Below, in pieces: positions 23,357 through 31,826 of a stretch of 64,000 nt of DNA; within the stretch, counting starts at the first letter, position 1; the number at the start of each line of letters is the position of its first letter. The position numbers were made by a program, and so were the translations under genes. Under the pieces are notes generated by a model. The model had not been told where the DNA came from. It was given only the letters and a program-made list of their open reading frames with translations, and did no database searches. This DNA comes from Elusimicrobiota bacterium. GTDB lineage: Bacteria; Elusimicrobiota; Elusimicrobia; FEN-1173. Location: the NCBI GenBank assembly GCA_016721625.1, contig JADKHR010000001.1:1302001-1366000 (forward strand), given 5' to 3'.

Positions 23357-24871
23357 TCAGGCCTTGAAACGGCCTTTGAATTCGGTCAAAGCCTGGGTGA
23401 GCTGGGCCTTCATGGGGTCGTCCAGGACCTTTTTTTCCGCCAGCGCCTTCAATACCTCTGGGCGGTCTTTGTTGAGGAACTCAAAGAGGCCGGTTTCGAA
23501 ACGGCGGAGTTGGTCGATGGGGAGGTCGTCCAGGAAACCGTTGGTGGCGGCGTAGATGAGGGCCACCTGTTCGGCCACGGAGATCGGCTGGTATTGGTCC
23601 TGTTTTAAGATTTCCACCAGGCGTTGGCCCCGCGCGAGTTGGGCCTGGGACGATTTATCCAGGTCCGAGCCGAATTGGGCGAAGGCGGCCAGCTCGTTGT
23701 ACTGGGCGAGGTCGAGACGTAATTTTCCGGCCACTTGTTTCATGGCCTTCACCTGGGCGCTTCCGCCCACGCGGCTGACCGACAAGCCCACGTTGACCGC
23801 CGGGCGAACGCCGGAATAGAAGAGGTTCGCCTCCAAATAGATCTGGCCATCGGTGATGGAAATCACGTTGGTCGGAATGTAGGCCGAAACGTCGCCGGCC
23901 TGGGTTTCAATCACAGGAAGCGCGGTCAAGGAACCCCCGCCGTTTTTGTCGGACAGTTTGCAGGCCCGTTCCAACAACCGCGAGTGAAGATAGAATACGT
24001 CGCCAGGAAACGCTTCCCGCCCCGGGGGACGGCGAAGCAGGAGAGAGAGTTGGCGGTAGGCGGCGGCGTGTTTGGAAAGGTCGTCGTAAACCAGAAGGAC
24101 GTGTTTTCCCGCCCACATAAATTCTTCGCCGATCGCGCAACCGGCGTAGGGGGCCACGTATTGGAGCGGCGCGGGCTCGGAAGCCGTGGCGGCGACGACC
24201 ACCGTGTAGTCCATGGCGCCGTGGTCGGTGAGCTTCTGCACCACCTGGGCCACCGTGGACTGTTTTTGCCCGATGGCCACATAGATGCAAATGGGGCGAT
24301 GGGGATCGTTCTTCTGGTTGATGATGGTGTCGATGGCGATGGCCGTTTTCCCGGTTTGGCGGTCGCCGATGATCAACTCCCGCTGGCCTCGGCCGATGGG
24401 GATCATGGCGTCGATGGCCTTGATGCCCGTCTGAAGCGGCTCCCGCACCGGTTGCCGTTCCACGACGCCGGGCGCCACCACCTCGACGGGGCGGGCCTTG
24501 GCGGATTTGATGGGACCTTTTCCGTCGATGGGAGCGCCCAGCGCGTTCACCACCCGTCCGATCATGCCGTTCCCCACGGGGACTTCCATGATGCGGCCCG
24601 TGCGGCGAACCTCGTCTCCTTCCTTGATCAAATTCCCCTCGCCCAGAAGCACGGCGCCCACGCTTTCCCGCTCCAAGTTCAGCACGATGCCCACCACCCC
24701 GTGGGGGAAAACCAACATTTCCCCCGCCACGGCGTTGCCCAACCCGTGGACGCGGGCGATGCCGTCCCCGACTTGCAGCACGGAGCCGACCTCCTTCATT
24801 TCTGTCGAGAGGGAAACCCCCTCGAGACGTTCTTTTAAGATGCGGGTGATCTCTTCCGGTTGAATCGACAT
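23357..24871 (-). CDS. atpA: ATP synthase F1 alpha subunit
   Basis: 504 residues. QVGDGIARVHGLGNAVAGEM opens the crown, the P-loop reads GDRQTGKTAIAIDT, and later segments SVSRVGGSAQVKAMKQVAG (in parts) and FAQFGSDLD are family hallmarks. VGLSVSRVGG contains the arginine finger region. Length and motifs are normal. It lies 6 bases upstream of atpG and about 50 bases downstream of atpH, in the standard F1 order until atpG. Confidence 0.97.
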   Translation of the reverse strand: MSIQPEEITRILKERLEGVSLSTEMKEVGSVLQVGDGIARVHGLGNAVAGEMLVFPHGVVGIVLNLERESVGAVLLGEGNLIKEGDEVRRTGRIMEVPVGNGMIGRVVNALGAPIDGKGPIKSAKARPVEVVAPGVVERQPVREPLQTGIKAIDAMIPIGRGQRELIIGDRQTGKTAIAIDTIINQKNDPHRPICIYVAIGQKQSTVAQVVQKLTDHGAMDYTVVVAATASEPAPLQYVAPYAGCAIGEEFMWAGKHVLLVYDDLSKHAAAYRQLSLLLRRPPGREAFPGDVFYLHSRLLERACKLSDKNGGGSLTALPVIETQAGDVSAYIPTNVISITDGQIYLEANLFYSGVRPAVNVGLSVSRVGGSAQVKAMKQVAGKLRLDLAQYNELAAFAQFGSDLDKSSQAQLARGQRLVEILKQDQYQPISVAEQVALIYAATNGFLDDLPIDQLRRFETGLFEFLNKDRPEVLKALAEKKVLDDPMKAQLTQALTEFKGRFKA

Positions 24872-24923
24872 GGGAACGTTCCTTTTTACCGTTTCGCGCG
24901 GGGGCCCGTTGGGCCGACGCCCT

Positions 24924-25487
24924 TCATCGAACAGCCCCGGCCAGCCACGCCTCGCGCAGGCGTTCGAGCTGTGCTTTCAAACTGTTGTCCCAGACCCGGT
25001 CCCCCACCTGGAGCACGATCCCCCCCAGGAGGTCCTCCCGCACGGAGGTCTTCAGCGAAACGGGTCCGCCCCAAGCCGATTCCAGCGCCCGCCGAACCTT
25101 GGCCGCGCCTTCTTCCGTCCACGGCGCGGGCGTCGCCGCCTGAACCGCGAGGATTCCCCCGGCGTCGTCCGCGAGGCGCTCAAAGTCCGGAAGAATTTCC
25201 GCCAGGGCGTCCCAGCGTTTCTTCTCCAACAGGAGCCCCACGAACCGTTCCAGGAGAGGCGAAAACCGACCCAGGACCCGGGAAAGAACCTCCCGCTTGG
25301 CTTCCATCGGAACCCGAGGGTGCCGGAGCGCGTCGTTCAACGCGGGCGCGACGGCCAGGGTTTGGCCCAGGCGCGCCAGGTCCCGCCGCACCGCCTCCAC
25401 CTCGCCGTGGGCCGACGCCGCGGCGAAGAGAGCGCGGGCATAACGGGCGGCCACGGGCCGGTCCTGGAGTTTCAGCACGGGCGAAAC
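24924..25487 (-). CDS. atpH: ATP synthase F1 delta subunit
   Basis: 187 residues. The GTG start at 25487 is chosen because GAGG lies 6 bases ahead; the frame is open upstream without support. VAARYARALFAAASAHGEV, LSRVLGRFSPLLERFVGLLLE and the C-terminal strand VREDLLGGIVLQVGDRVWDNSLKA (in parts) are typical for the peripheral-stalk delta/OSCP subunit. It links the b subunits to the top of F1. It begins 10 bases after the atpF stop. Confidence 0.9.
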   Translation of the reverse strand, partial: VSPVLKLQDRPVAARYARALFAAASAHGEVEAVRRDLARLGQTLAVAPALNDALRHPRVPMEAKREVLSRVLGRFSPLLERFVGLLLEKKRWDALAEILPDFERLADDAGGILAVQAATPAPWTEEGAAKVRRALESAWGGPVSLKTSVREDLLGGIVLQVGDRVWDNSLKAQLERLREAWLAGAVR

Positions 25488-25497
25488 ACCGGGGGCC

Positions 25498-26007
25498 TCA
25501 CGTCTTGTCGGCCGTCCACTTTTCAAAATCGCCCAGCGCTTCTTGAACCAGGCGGTCCTGGAAGGGTTTGTCCAATCCGCGGCGGAGCATTTTTTCCGTC
25601 GCACGAAGCGAGAGTTGCGCCATTTCGGCGCGGAGCGACCGGGCCAGACGCCGCTCTTCCTCCGCCAGTTTCTTGCGGGTTTCTTCCAACAGTTTCTCAT
25701 TCTCCGCGTGGGCGGCGCGCACCAGATCGTCTTTCAGGCTCCGGGCGTGGGCTTCCGCCTCGGACAGCAGGTCCCGAATCTTGGCTTCCACGCCGGCCAG
25801 CCGGGCGTCGTATTCCCGACGAAGGTCTTCGGCCGCCTTTCGGGAATCCTCCGCCGAACGGACGTTCCGCCGGATGCCTTCTTCCCGGGCGTCCAAGGCC
25901 GCCAAGATCGGCTTCCAGGCAAACCGCGCCAGGACGAACGCCAGACCGGCGAAGGTCAACACGGTCCAGAGGATCAGACCGAGTTCCGGGTTAAGGAGCC
26001 TATCCAC
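25498..26007 (-). CDS. atpF: ATP synthase F0 b subunit
   Basis: 169 residues. There is one N-terminal membrane helix (LILWTVLTFAGLAFVLARFAW), then a long charged right-handed coiled coil rich in Ala, Glu and Arg to residue 155. The KPILAALDAREEGIRRNV segment just after the membrane is characteristic. It forms the peripheral stalk that holds F1 against rotation. Only one b gene is present, so a homodimer is expected. The start is a GTG. Confidence 0.93.
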   Translation of the reverse strand: MDRLLNPELGLILWTVLTFAGLAFVLARFAWKPILAALDAREEGIRRNVRSAEDSRKAAEDLRREYDARLAGVEAKIRDLLSEAEAHARSLKDDLVRAAHAENEKLLEETRKKLAEEERRLARSLRAEMAQLSLRATEKMLRRGLDKPFQDRLVQEALGDFEKWTADKT

Positions 26008-26031
26008 GGGATTTTACTCTGGGGGACCGCG

Positions 26032-26304
26032 CTAATGCGCCGCGGGAACCTTGAGCGCCAGGAGCAGGCAAACCACCAGGGCGAAGAACGCGAGCCCCTC
26101 GATGAGCGCGGCCGGAATGATCATGGACGTGCGCAAGGTGCCCGCCGCTTCCGGCTGGCGAGCCGTGCCTTCCAAGGCGGCGCTGGCCAACCGGGCAATG
26201 CCCGAAGCCGCGGCGAAAAGACAAAGCCCCGCCCCGAACCCCGCCCCAATGTATCCCAATCCCAAAAAGAGCTGACTGCCCTGCATCACCTGTTGAGCTT
26301 CCAT
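26032..26304 (-). CDS. atpE: ATP synthase F0 c subunit (rotor ring)
   Basis: 90 residues forming two membrane helices joined by the polar loop EGTARQPEA. The ion-binding carboxylate is Glu69 in PAALIEGLAFF. The residue after it is Gly and there is no Glu-Ser/Thr pair, so the sodium signature is absent and proton coupling is the better guess. GAGFGAGLCLFAAASG keeps the Gly repeat needed for tight helix packing. A strong GGAGGT ribosome site precedes the ATG, as expected for the most abundant subunit. Confidence 0.95.
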   Translation of the reverse strand: MEAQQVMQGSQLFLGLGYIGAGFGAGLCLFAAASGIARLASAALEGTARQPEAAGTLRTSMIIPAALIEGLAFFALVVCLLLALKVPAAH

Positions 26305-26360
26305 TCGGTACGACCTCCTTCAGCGTTGGGCGCGCGGTTCCCAAGGGAACCGCGTCGCGT

Positions 26361-27155
26361 TTAATGGGAATGAACAGCCGAGCCGACAAAGATCGCGGAC
26401 AGCAGGGTGAAAATGTACGCCTGCAAGAACGCGACGAAGAGCTCGAGGAGACTGATCCCCAGGGCGGCCGCCACCGACATCGGCGCCACCCACAATTTCC
26501 CAAAGAGAAAAATCAATGCCAGAAACGCCAAAATGACGATATGCCCGGCGATCATGTTGGCGAACAAACGAATGCACAGGGCGAAACTTTTGGTCAGCAG
26601 TCCCAACAGTTCGATGGGATACATCAAGGGCAAAAGCCACACCGGCATGCCGTGGGGCACCAGGCTTTTCACGTACCCCCCCCATCCGTGCTCCCGAACC
26701 CCGGCGACGTTGATCATGAAAAGCGTGCATCCGGCGAGCCCGGCCGTGACCGAAATATTGCCCGTGGCCGTGGCGCCGCCGGGAACCATCCCCAACAGGT
26801 TCATCGCCAGGATGAAGAAGAACATCGACAGGAAATAGGGCAAGTAGGCCCGTCCTTCCTCCCCGATGTTCGGAAGGACGATCTCGTCCCGGACAAAAAC
26901 CGTCAGGCTTTCAATGAACGACACGAACCGGTTCCGTCCCCCGCGGCGGGCCATCTGCCCCGCGGAGACCAGGACCCCCGCCACCAACCCCGCGGACAGG
27001 CCCATCATGAGGAGATGCTTCGAAAAGGGCAACGACAGGGGGCCCGCCGCCGGCCAACGGAAAAAAACGTGGTCCAACAAATGGTGTTCCAACGTGTGAA
27101 CGAAGTTCAACCCGGCCCCCTGTTTTGTCTCCCAAGGAAAATCAATTCGATCCAT
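26361..27155 (-). CDS. atpB: ATP synthase F0 a subunit
   Basis: 264 residues with five to six membrane helices. The essential arginine is Arg196 in SFALCIRLFANMIAGH, facing the rotor carboxylate. The C-terminal helix ELFVAFLQAYIFTLLSAIFVG is also conserved. It starts inside the 3' end of the preceding atpI-like gene (49-base overlap), giving translational coupling. Together with atpE and atpF it makes a normal F0 sector. Confidence 0.96.
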   Translation of the reverse strand: MDRIDFPWETKQGAGLNFVHTLEHHLLDHVFFRWPAAGPLSLPFSKHLLMMGLSAGLVAGVLVSAGQMARRGGRNRFVSFIESLTVFVRDEIVLPNIGEEGRAYLPYFLSMFFFILAMNLLGMVPGGATATGNISVTAGLAGCTLFMINVAGVREHGWGGYVKSLVPHGMPVWLLPLMYPIELLGLLTKSFALCIRLFANMIAGHIVILAFLALIFLFGKLWVAPMSVAAALGISLLELFVAFLQAYIFTLLSAIFVGSAVHSH

Positions 27156-27480
27156 GTCAGCGCGATAAGGCTCCCTACCGCCGCCAAAGCAAAGGGAACC
27201 ACCGCCTCCCGTTCATGGCTCCAAACCAGGGCCACGCCCACGGCCAATCCCGACATCCGACCGAAAATCCCGCCGATAAAGGCCCCGAAGAAGGCGCGGT
27301 CCGAAAGTCGAAGCGTGAGCGACAAAGCCCAGTAGCTCGGGATGACCAGGACCGCGGCCAGCCCGACGCCCCAAAGGACCGGCCTCCCGTCCCGAAGAAA
27401 CCCCGTGACGGCCCCCCCGCGGACGCCGCCAAAACCAGGGCGCCCGTGGCGCGCCAACGCAGGGAGGATGGGGAGGACAC
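27107..27480 (-). CDS. atpI: AtpI-like membrane protein (frameshifted in a C7 run)
   Basis: Four hydrophobic segments (TGALVLAAS, VLWGVGLAAVLVIPSYWALSL, FFGAFIGGIFGRMSGLAVGVAL, ALAAVGSLIALTWIEL) match the small AtpI proteins that precede atpB and help c-ring assembly. The start is probably the GTG at 27480, 1 base after the atpZ stop. The first 21 codons are in one frame and the rest in another. The seven-base C run at 27412-27418 on the plus strand needs one more base to join them, giving 124 residues. This looks like a homopolymer indel. Confidence 0.7.
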
Positions 27481-27481
27481 T

Positions 27482-27679
27482 TTACCCTTTGCGCAGGAAC
27501 GGCGCCAGGAAAGCCGCCATCCCCGCCGCCAAACCGACGGCGCCGCCCGCCAACAGAAACCAGGGCCCCGTGGACCAACGCAGGTCCAAGCGGTGGCCCC
27601 CGTAAAGGCCCGCGAGAACCGCCATGGCCCATTGGGTGCCGCTAAAAACAACGTCGATGTTTTTTGAGCGAGCCCCCAC
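27482..27679 (-). CDS. AtpZ-like small membrane protein
   Basis: 65 residues from a GTG with GGGGAGG 5 bases ahead. Two membrane helices with the family pattern GLYGGHRLDLRWSTGPWFLLAGGAVGLAAG (in parts: a Gly-rich first helix, an Asp, then TGPWF) match the AtpZ/putative Mg2+/Ca2+ import subunit found before atpI. It is the first gene of the ATP synthase operon. It may act with AtpI in ion supply to the c-ring; that role is from the family. Confidence 0.75.
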   Translation of the reverse strand: MGARSKNIDVVFSGTQWAMAVLAGLYGGHRLDLRWSTGPWFLLAGGAVGLAAGMAAFLAPFLRKG

Positions 27680-27753
27680 GCGGACCTCCCCGAGCACCGG
27701 CGCCCTCAGCGCGCGAGAACGCTCGGGACGTCAATTGCCGCCAATAAAGGTCA

Positions 27754-27783
27754 AGTTTACCAAACGGCCGCCGACCGTGTCAA
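27754..27783 (-). promoter_or_regulatory. Putative promoter of the ATP synthase operon
   Basis: A consensus TTGACA followed after 18 bases by TAAACT on the minus strand, about 75 bases upstream of the atpZ start. It lies between the operon and the divergent small basic protein gene. Confidence 0.5.
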
Positions 27784-27879
27784 AAAAACAGCGATGCCGA
27801 TTCCACCGAAACACTCGACTCGACCGGGACAGACTGGCGGTGCGGCGCCCATTTTGGTAGAAAAAGGGCCGGATCGCCC

Positions 27880-28221
27880 ATGGCCAAGAAAAAGAGCGTT
27901 AAAGAAAAGCGTCTCGGAGACCGGCGGCAGACGGAACAGCGCCGCCGCCGTCGACGTTTAAAGAAGACCGTCGCCCCCAAAGAACGGCGGGCCCCCTCGG
28001 CGCGCCGCGCCGAGGACCGTCGCCAGGGAATTCGCCGCCAGGGGGACACCTACCTCGCCAAAATCGAGGAGTTCAAGGGAACCCGAAAAACCCCGGAAGT
28101 CCTTCCACCCCTGGAGGAAGACGCTACGGACGCGCTCGAAATCGTCGACGGGCCCGAACCGATTGCCACCGAAGACGCGCCCGACCCCACAGATCCGGCC
28201 CCAGAATTAGAAAATAGTTGA
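27880..28221 (+). CDS. Small Arg/Lys-rich protein with acidic tail, 113 aa, unknown
   Basis: The first 55 residues are strongly basic (EKRLGDRRQTEQRRRRRRLKK, given in part, and RRAEDRRQGIRRQG). The last 45 are acidic and Pro-rich (PLEEDATDALEIVDGPEP). No domain is recognised. Such charge-split proteins can bind nucleic acids or ribosomes, but this is only a guess. Its 3' end overlaps the convergent rhomboid-like gene by 98 bases, so one of the two 3' ends might be mis-framed. A TAGAAA box lies 20 bases upstream of its ATG. Confidence 0.5.
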   Translation: MAKKKSVKEKRLGDRRQTEQRRRRRRLKKTVAPKERRAPSARRAEDRRQGIRRQGDTYLAKIEEFKGTRKTPEVLPPLEEDATDALEIVDGPEPIATEDAPDPTDPAPELENS

Positions 28222-28804
28222 CCAGTCCCGCGGCGATCGTCAGCCGCGCCAGCGCGTCCCCAGAGAAAAACCCCAGCCCGATCGACAGCCATGTGAAGCG
28301 TCCCAGCCAGCGCACCTTCACCGGAAGGAAAAAAAAGAGAAGGACCTCCATGTCCGGGAACAACGCCGCGAACGCCAAAAATAGGCTGGCCTGCAGATAA
28401 CCGTTCGTCACCCAGCCTCCCAGAGGAAGCCAGGCCACTGCCGCCGTGGCCGCCGCCCCCACCAGAAAATAGACCGTAAACCGAAAGGTGCCCCAGACCT
28501 GTTCCAAAGACGTCGCCATGGTGTAAAGAAACATGAACCAAAACACCATCAAGACCATGTTGCCCGGCGGTGGAACCCGAAAAAAGAAGAAGTTGTCGAT
28601 GAAGGGAGGAACGAAAAGGAACGTGAGGAGCCGCCACCATTGGCCGGCCAAGAGCGCGTCGTGCCGGAGCGTGAGGTCCGCCACCAAACCCGGCCGCACC
28701 AAATCAAAAAGATAAACCAGCGCGTTCGAGGAAACAATGATCAGGGGCAACCCTTCGATTCCTGTAAAAGCGCCCCAACGGGAGGAAAGTCTTTTCATGG
28801 ACAT
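28124..28804 (-). CDS. Rhomboid-like / Der1-like membrane protein, 226 aa
   Basis: Six membrane helices with the rhomboid-fold landmarks LLAGQWWRLLTFLFVPP (L1 loop/helix 2) and FWFMFLYTMATSLEQVWGTFRF. The later helices contain GYLQASLFLAFAALFPD. No Gly-x-Ser catalytic motif or His partner is seen, so it is probably a pseudoprotease of the rhomboid/derlin superfamily. The start has AGGAG 8 bases ahead. A MITE-like element lies immediately upstream. The C terminus is Arg-rich. Confidence 0.7.
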   Translation of the reverse strand: MSMKRLSSRWGAFTGIEGLPLIIVSSNALVYLFDLVRPGLVADLTLRHDALLAGQWWRLLTFLFVPPFIDNFFFFRVPPPGNMVLMVFWFMFLYTMATSLEQVWGTFRFTVYFLVGAAATAAVAWLPLGGWVTNGYLQASLFLAFAALFPDMEVLLFFFLPVKVRWLGRFTWLSIGLGFFSGDALARLTIAAGLVNYFLILGPDLWGRARLRWQSVRARRRFRARP

Positions 28805-28819
28805 GCCACGAACTCCTAG

Positions 28820-29121
28820 TGTAGTGTCTCACAAATCGCTTTGCAATGGGAGGCCCGAGTCCGTTCGGATTCGAGGCGCGAGGAGGGCGCGATGCGGGCC
28901 ATCGTAACCGACGAGCAACGAAGAAGCCGGACGGAGGCGGGCCTCCCTTCTATATATTTCGCCTCGCTAAAGCGAGGCGATCCGTTAAGGAAGGTCCGGG
29001 CGCTTTTGCGCGGCGAGCGGCGTTGCTCGTCAGTTGCATACTCCCGGTATGCGCCTTTCTCGCTCCTTGTCGCCCCACAAAATCGCCCGGACCATTGTAA
29101 AGGGATTTGTGAGACGCTACA
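28820..29121. mobile_element. 302-bp MITE-like element with 30-bp terminal inverted repeats
   Basis: The ends TGTAGTGTCTCACAAATC (28820 onward, 30 bp) and the reverse complement near 29092-29121 match at 27 of 30 positions. Both ends are flanked by CTAG, which looks like a 4-bp target-site duplication. There is no transposase gene. Inside are further inverted repeats: CGCCTCGC/GCGAGGCG at 28960-28979, GACGAGCAACG versus CGTTGCTCGTC, and GGGAGGCCCG versus CGGGCCTCCC. The whole element can therefore fold into a branched hairpin. It sits between the rhomboid-like and cold-shock genes and could carry regulatory signals. Confidence 0.8.
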
Positions 29122-29150
29122 CTAGAGACCCAGGAGGGTCGCCGGGGAGA

Positions 29151-29206
29151 GCGAGGGGCGAACGCCGGAGCGGGATTTAAACAAAAACCCCGGCGTTTCC
29201 CCTCGC
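29151..29206. repeat. Long imperfect inverted repeat between the MITE and the cold-shock gene
   Basis: GCGAGGGGCGAACGCCGG (29151-29168) pairs with CCGGCGTTTCCCCTCGC (29190-29206) around an A/T-rich loop. No gene is present in 29122-29273. The structure may stop or stabilise the cold-shock mRNA that ends at 29274 on the minus strand; a run of T follows the csp gene at about 29220 on that strand. Confidence 0.5.
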
Positions 29207-29273
29207 CCTCGCCCGATTAAAAAAAATGGCACCGGACGTCCGACGGGTCCGTTCCATGCGTCGCGGTGGGCGA

Positions 29274-29498
29274 TTAAGCGGCGGGAGCTGGTTTGGCTTC
29301 GGGTTTGACGTTGGCGGCGGAAGGACCTTTGGGCCCCGCCGTCACCTCGAATTCAACGGCCTGACCATCCACGAGGACCTTGTCTTTTCCCTTGGCCTGA
29401 ATGGCGGAATGGTGGACGAACACCTCCGCGCTTCCGTCCTCTGGAACCAAGAACCCGTAGCCTTTCACCCGGTTGTACCATTTCACTTTACCTTTCAT
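29274..29498 (-). CDS. Cold-shock protein (CspA family)
   Basis: 74 residues: MKGKVKWYNRVKGYGFLVPEDG with RNP1 (KGYGFL) and RNP2 (VFVHHSAI), the single-strand nucleic acid binding face of the OB fold. A Pro/Ala/Lys tail (VKPEAKPAPAA) extends the usual 66-70 residues. GGGAGGT lies 8 bases before the ATG. It is an RNA chaperone acting in the cytoplasm. It follows folD at a distance of 31 bases, on the same strand. Confidence 0.95.
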   Translation of the reverse strand: MKGKVKWYNRVKGYGFLVPEDGSAEVFVHHSAIQAKGKDKVLVDGQAVEFEVTAGPKGPSAANVKPEAKPAPAA

Positions 29499-29529
29499 CT
29501 GTCCACCTCCCGTTGATCAAGAGTTCGCC

Positions 29530-30402
29530 CTATGATACCTGTTTTTCAGCCGCTTGAACCGTATTCAAAAGGAGCAGGGCCACCGTCATGGGTCCCACGC
29601 CCCCCGGCACGGGCGTGAGAGCCCCGGCCACCTCCTGGGCCCCTGCGAAGTCCACGTCCCCAAAAAGTCCCTCGGACGTGCGGTTCATCCCCACGTCCAC
29701 CACCACGGCCCCCGGCTTGATCCATTCTTTCTTGACGAATTTGGCCGAGCCGATGGCGGCGACCAGAAGATCCGCCTGGCGGCAGATCTCGTCCAGCTTT
29801 TCGGTCCGGGAGTGAGCCACGGTCACCGTGGCGTCCGCGGACAAGAGCATCATCGCCAGGGGTTTTCCAACCAGGCTGGAGCGCCCGACCACCACCGCCC
29901 GCCGCCAGGCGATCGGGATCGCGTTTTGGCGCAACAGTTCCATGACGCCGGCCGGCGTGCAGGGGAGCGGGACCCCGGAAGACACGACGTCTTTCCACGA
30001 CTTCAATTGCATCCAGCGTCCTTGGTTGGACGGGTGGAGTCCGTCGGCGTCTTTGACCGGATCCAGCGCCAAAAGAATGGATTCGGGATTCAAGTGTTTG
30101 GGAAGCGGGAGTTGGACGATGATGCCGTGGACCCGCGGGTCGCGGTTCAGGCGGTGGACTTCGTTTAACAGCGCTTCTTGGGTGATCGATTCGGGAAGCG
30201 GGACGTGGATCGAGACCATGCCGACGGCCTCGCACTTCTTGATCTTCTGACCGACATAGACGTGGGAGGCCGGGTCGTCCCCCACCAACACCGTGGCCAA
30301 TCCCGGCCGGACACCGCGGGCCGCCAGCGCTCCCGCCTTCTCCGCCACCACCGCCAGCACCTGGGCCGCGGCTGCTTTTCCATCCAACAGTTTTGCCGTC
30401 AT
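29530..30402 (-). CDS. folD: Bifunctional methylenetetrahydrofolate dehydrogenase / cyclohydrolase
   Basis: 290 residues. YVGQKIKKCEAVGM contains the catalytic Lys of the Y-x-x-x-K type. VHGIIVQLPLPKHL, DPVKDADGLHP, PCTPAGVMELL and VVVGRSSLVGKPLAMML (dinucleotide domain) follow, ending PVPGGVGPMTVALLL. It interconverts methylene-, methenyl- and formyl-tetrahydrofolate. The start at 30402 overlaps the stop of the YprB-like gene (ATGA) and has GGAGGC ahead. Length and motifs are normal. Confidence 0.96.
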   Translation of the reverse strand: MTAKLLDGKAAAAQVLAVVAEKAGALAARGVRPGLATVLVGDDPASHVYVGQKIKKCEAVGMVSIHVPLPESITQEALLNEVHRLNRDPRVHGIIVQLPLPKHLNPESILLALDPVKDADGLHPSNQGRWMQLKSWKDVVSSGVPLPCTPAGVMELLRQNAIPIAWRRAVVVGRSSLVGKPLAMMLLSADATVTVAHSRTEKLDEICRQADLLVAAIGSAKFVKKEWIKPGAVVVDVGMNRTSEGLFGDVDFAGAQEVAGALTPVPGGVGPMTVALLLLNTVQAAEKQVS

Positions 30403-30911
30403 CGTTTGCCTCCGGAGGCGGGGGCGGTCTCCGCCGAGACCACGCCGAGCTTCATCGCCAGAATTTCCAAATTTTCGACGTCCTCGCGATTGTATCGCAG
30501 GAGAACCTCCAACGCGTCCGCGTCCCCCCGCCGATGCGCGTGCCAGAGCCGGATGGCCGCCAAGCCGTCCAATCCCTCGGTGTCCCGGTGGATGCCCAAC
30601 CGCCGCTCCACGTTTTTCAGACCGCCTTTCAGATCGTGGGCCCAGCAGTCCAACAGGAGGTCCCGGTGAGTGAACATCGCTTCCAGGTCCGCGCCCAACT
30701 GATCTTTCAGGATGGGCAAATCGAAACGCGCCCCGTTGTAGCTCATCAAGCGTTCCACGCCGTCCAGGAAGTTCAACAATTCCAGGCGGGAAAAGTTCGG
30801 CCGCACCCACTGGCGCACCCCCCGGTCCGGGCGGAACACGCCCACCACCGTGATCACGCGGCTCTCATCGGTCTCGATGTCGATATAGGCCCGGATCAAT
30901 GGGTGACCCAC
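30399..30911 (-). CDS. YprB-like ribonuclease H-fold exonuclease, 170 aa
   Basis: The DEDD-type catalytic acids are visible: AYIDIETDE at the N terminus, SYNGARFDLPIL in the centre (Asp) and LRYNREDVENLEIL at the C terminus. The last is characteristic of the YprB RNase-H-like domain used in DNA repair nucleases. The start is a GTG or nearby TTG; both overlap the preceding kinase gene, so coupling is likely. It is a stand-alone short form without helicase. The substrate (RNA or DNA) is not known from sequence. Confidence 0.8.
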   Translation of the reverse strand: MGHPLIRAYIDIETDESRVITVVGVFRPDRGVRQWVRPNFSRLELLNFLDGVERLMSYNGARFDLPILKDQLGADLEAMFTHRDLLLDCWAHDLKGGLKNVERRLGIHRDTEGLDGLAAIRLWHAHRRGDADALEVLLRYNREDVENLEILAMKLGVVSAETAPASGGKR

Positions 30912-31780
30912 AATTTGACCTTTTGCGGGAGAACTTCAAATTCAACGTGGCGGGCCGGTTTCGCCGGAGGAGGTTCTCCGTCCGCCTGGGGCCAGATCGG
31001 GATATCGGTTTCCAGCGTCAACCGGCGCGTCGTGATCTTCGTGATTTTGGTGTCGAAGAGGGAACGGCCCAGACGCCCCCGTAAAAGCCGCGCGGCCAAC
31101 CGCCCTTTGTTTCGGGCCGGCACGAGATAAAACCGGATGAGCCCATCTTCCGGGGACACCCCGGGCTCGAAGAAAAGACCGCCGGAAAAAAAAGGGGCCA
31201 AGGTCGCCAGAGCGAAATAGTAGCGCCCCTCCAAGCTCCCCTCGTCCCATCGCGCCGTCACCCCGATGGGGTTCATGGAGAAAAGGACTTTCCAGGGCGC
31301 GTCTTTTTTGTCAAAAGAAGGGCGCGGCCGGCCGAACCCGGCGTTGTTGATGAAGATCTCCTCCCCATCGAACACCGGCGAGCGGGGAGAACTTTTCCAG
31401 GCCATGCGGGCCAGGGTCAAATGGGCCAATCGCCCCTGGGGCGCGGCGGCTTCCCAACGGCCCCAGCATTCTTTGGAAAGGCCGTAGTAGCGGGCCAGGT
31501 CGTTGCACGTTCCGGCGGGAACCAGGGCCAGTTCCATCTTGTCCAGAGCGTCCCGCCGCCAAAGGCCCTTCACCACGCGATGAAGAGTTCCGTCGCCCCC
31601 CCATACCACGAGCCGGGTGATGTTCACCTTCAACGCCCAGTCCAACAGGGTCTCCGTGTGTTTTGGATTTTGCCGCGTGACCAGAGCCCATTGCGACAGG
31701 TCCCGACCGAAGGTCGTGAGGGCGCTGACCCAGGGGGTCTGGCGCAAGGAAGGGTTCATGAGATGGAAAACGCTGGGCAT
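30896..31780 (-). CDS. Diacylglycerol/lipid kinase family protein (DAGK catalytic domain)
   Basis: 294 residues. VVWGGDGTLHRVVKGL is the ATP-binding GGDGT motif, and LVPAGTCNDLARYYG is the second conserved segment. INNAGFGRPRPSF follows, then a beta-rich C-terminal domain ending FEVLPQKVKLWV. It phosphorylates a lipid such as diacylglycerol or a related alcohol. A GTG three codons upstream is possible. It is the first gene of a minus-strand run kinase-nuclease-folD with overlaps. It diverges from typA. Confidence 0.82.
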   Translation of the reverse strand: MPSVFHLMNPSLRQTPWVSALTTFGRDLSQWALVTRQNPKHTETLLDWALKVNITRLVVWGGDGTLHRVVKGLWRRDALDKMELALVPAGTCNDLARYYGLSKECWGRWEAAAPQGRLAHLTLARMAWKSSPRSPVFDGEEIFINNAGFGRPRPSFDKKDAPWKVLFSMNPIGVTARWDEGSLEGRYYFALATLAPFFSGGLFFEPGVSPEDGLIRFYLVPARNKGRLAARLLRGRLGRSLFDTKITKITTRRLTLETDIPIWPQADGEPPPAKPARHVEFEVLPQKVKLWVTH

Positions 31781-31826
31781 GGGAGACACTATTTAAGCAT
31801 GTCCGGGCCCACAAGAGAACAATTTA

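Noticed and set aside
26032..26304. Sodium-coupled c subunit
   Set aside because: The residue after the ion-binding Glu69 is Gly and the usual Gln and Ser/Thr ligands are not seen, so proton coupling is favoured.
28841..29125. Coding frames inside the MITE-like element
   Set aside because: They cross the inverted repeats, resemble no protein and lack ribosome sites.
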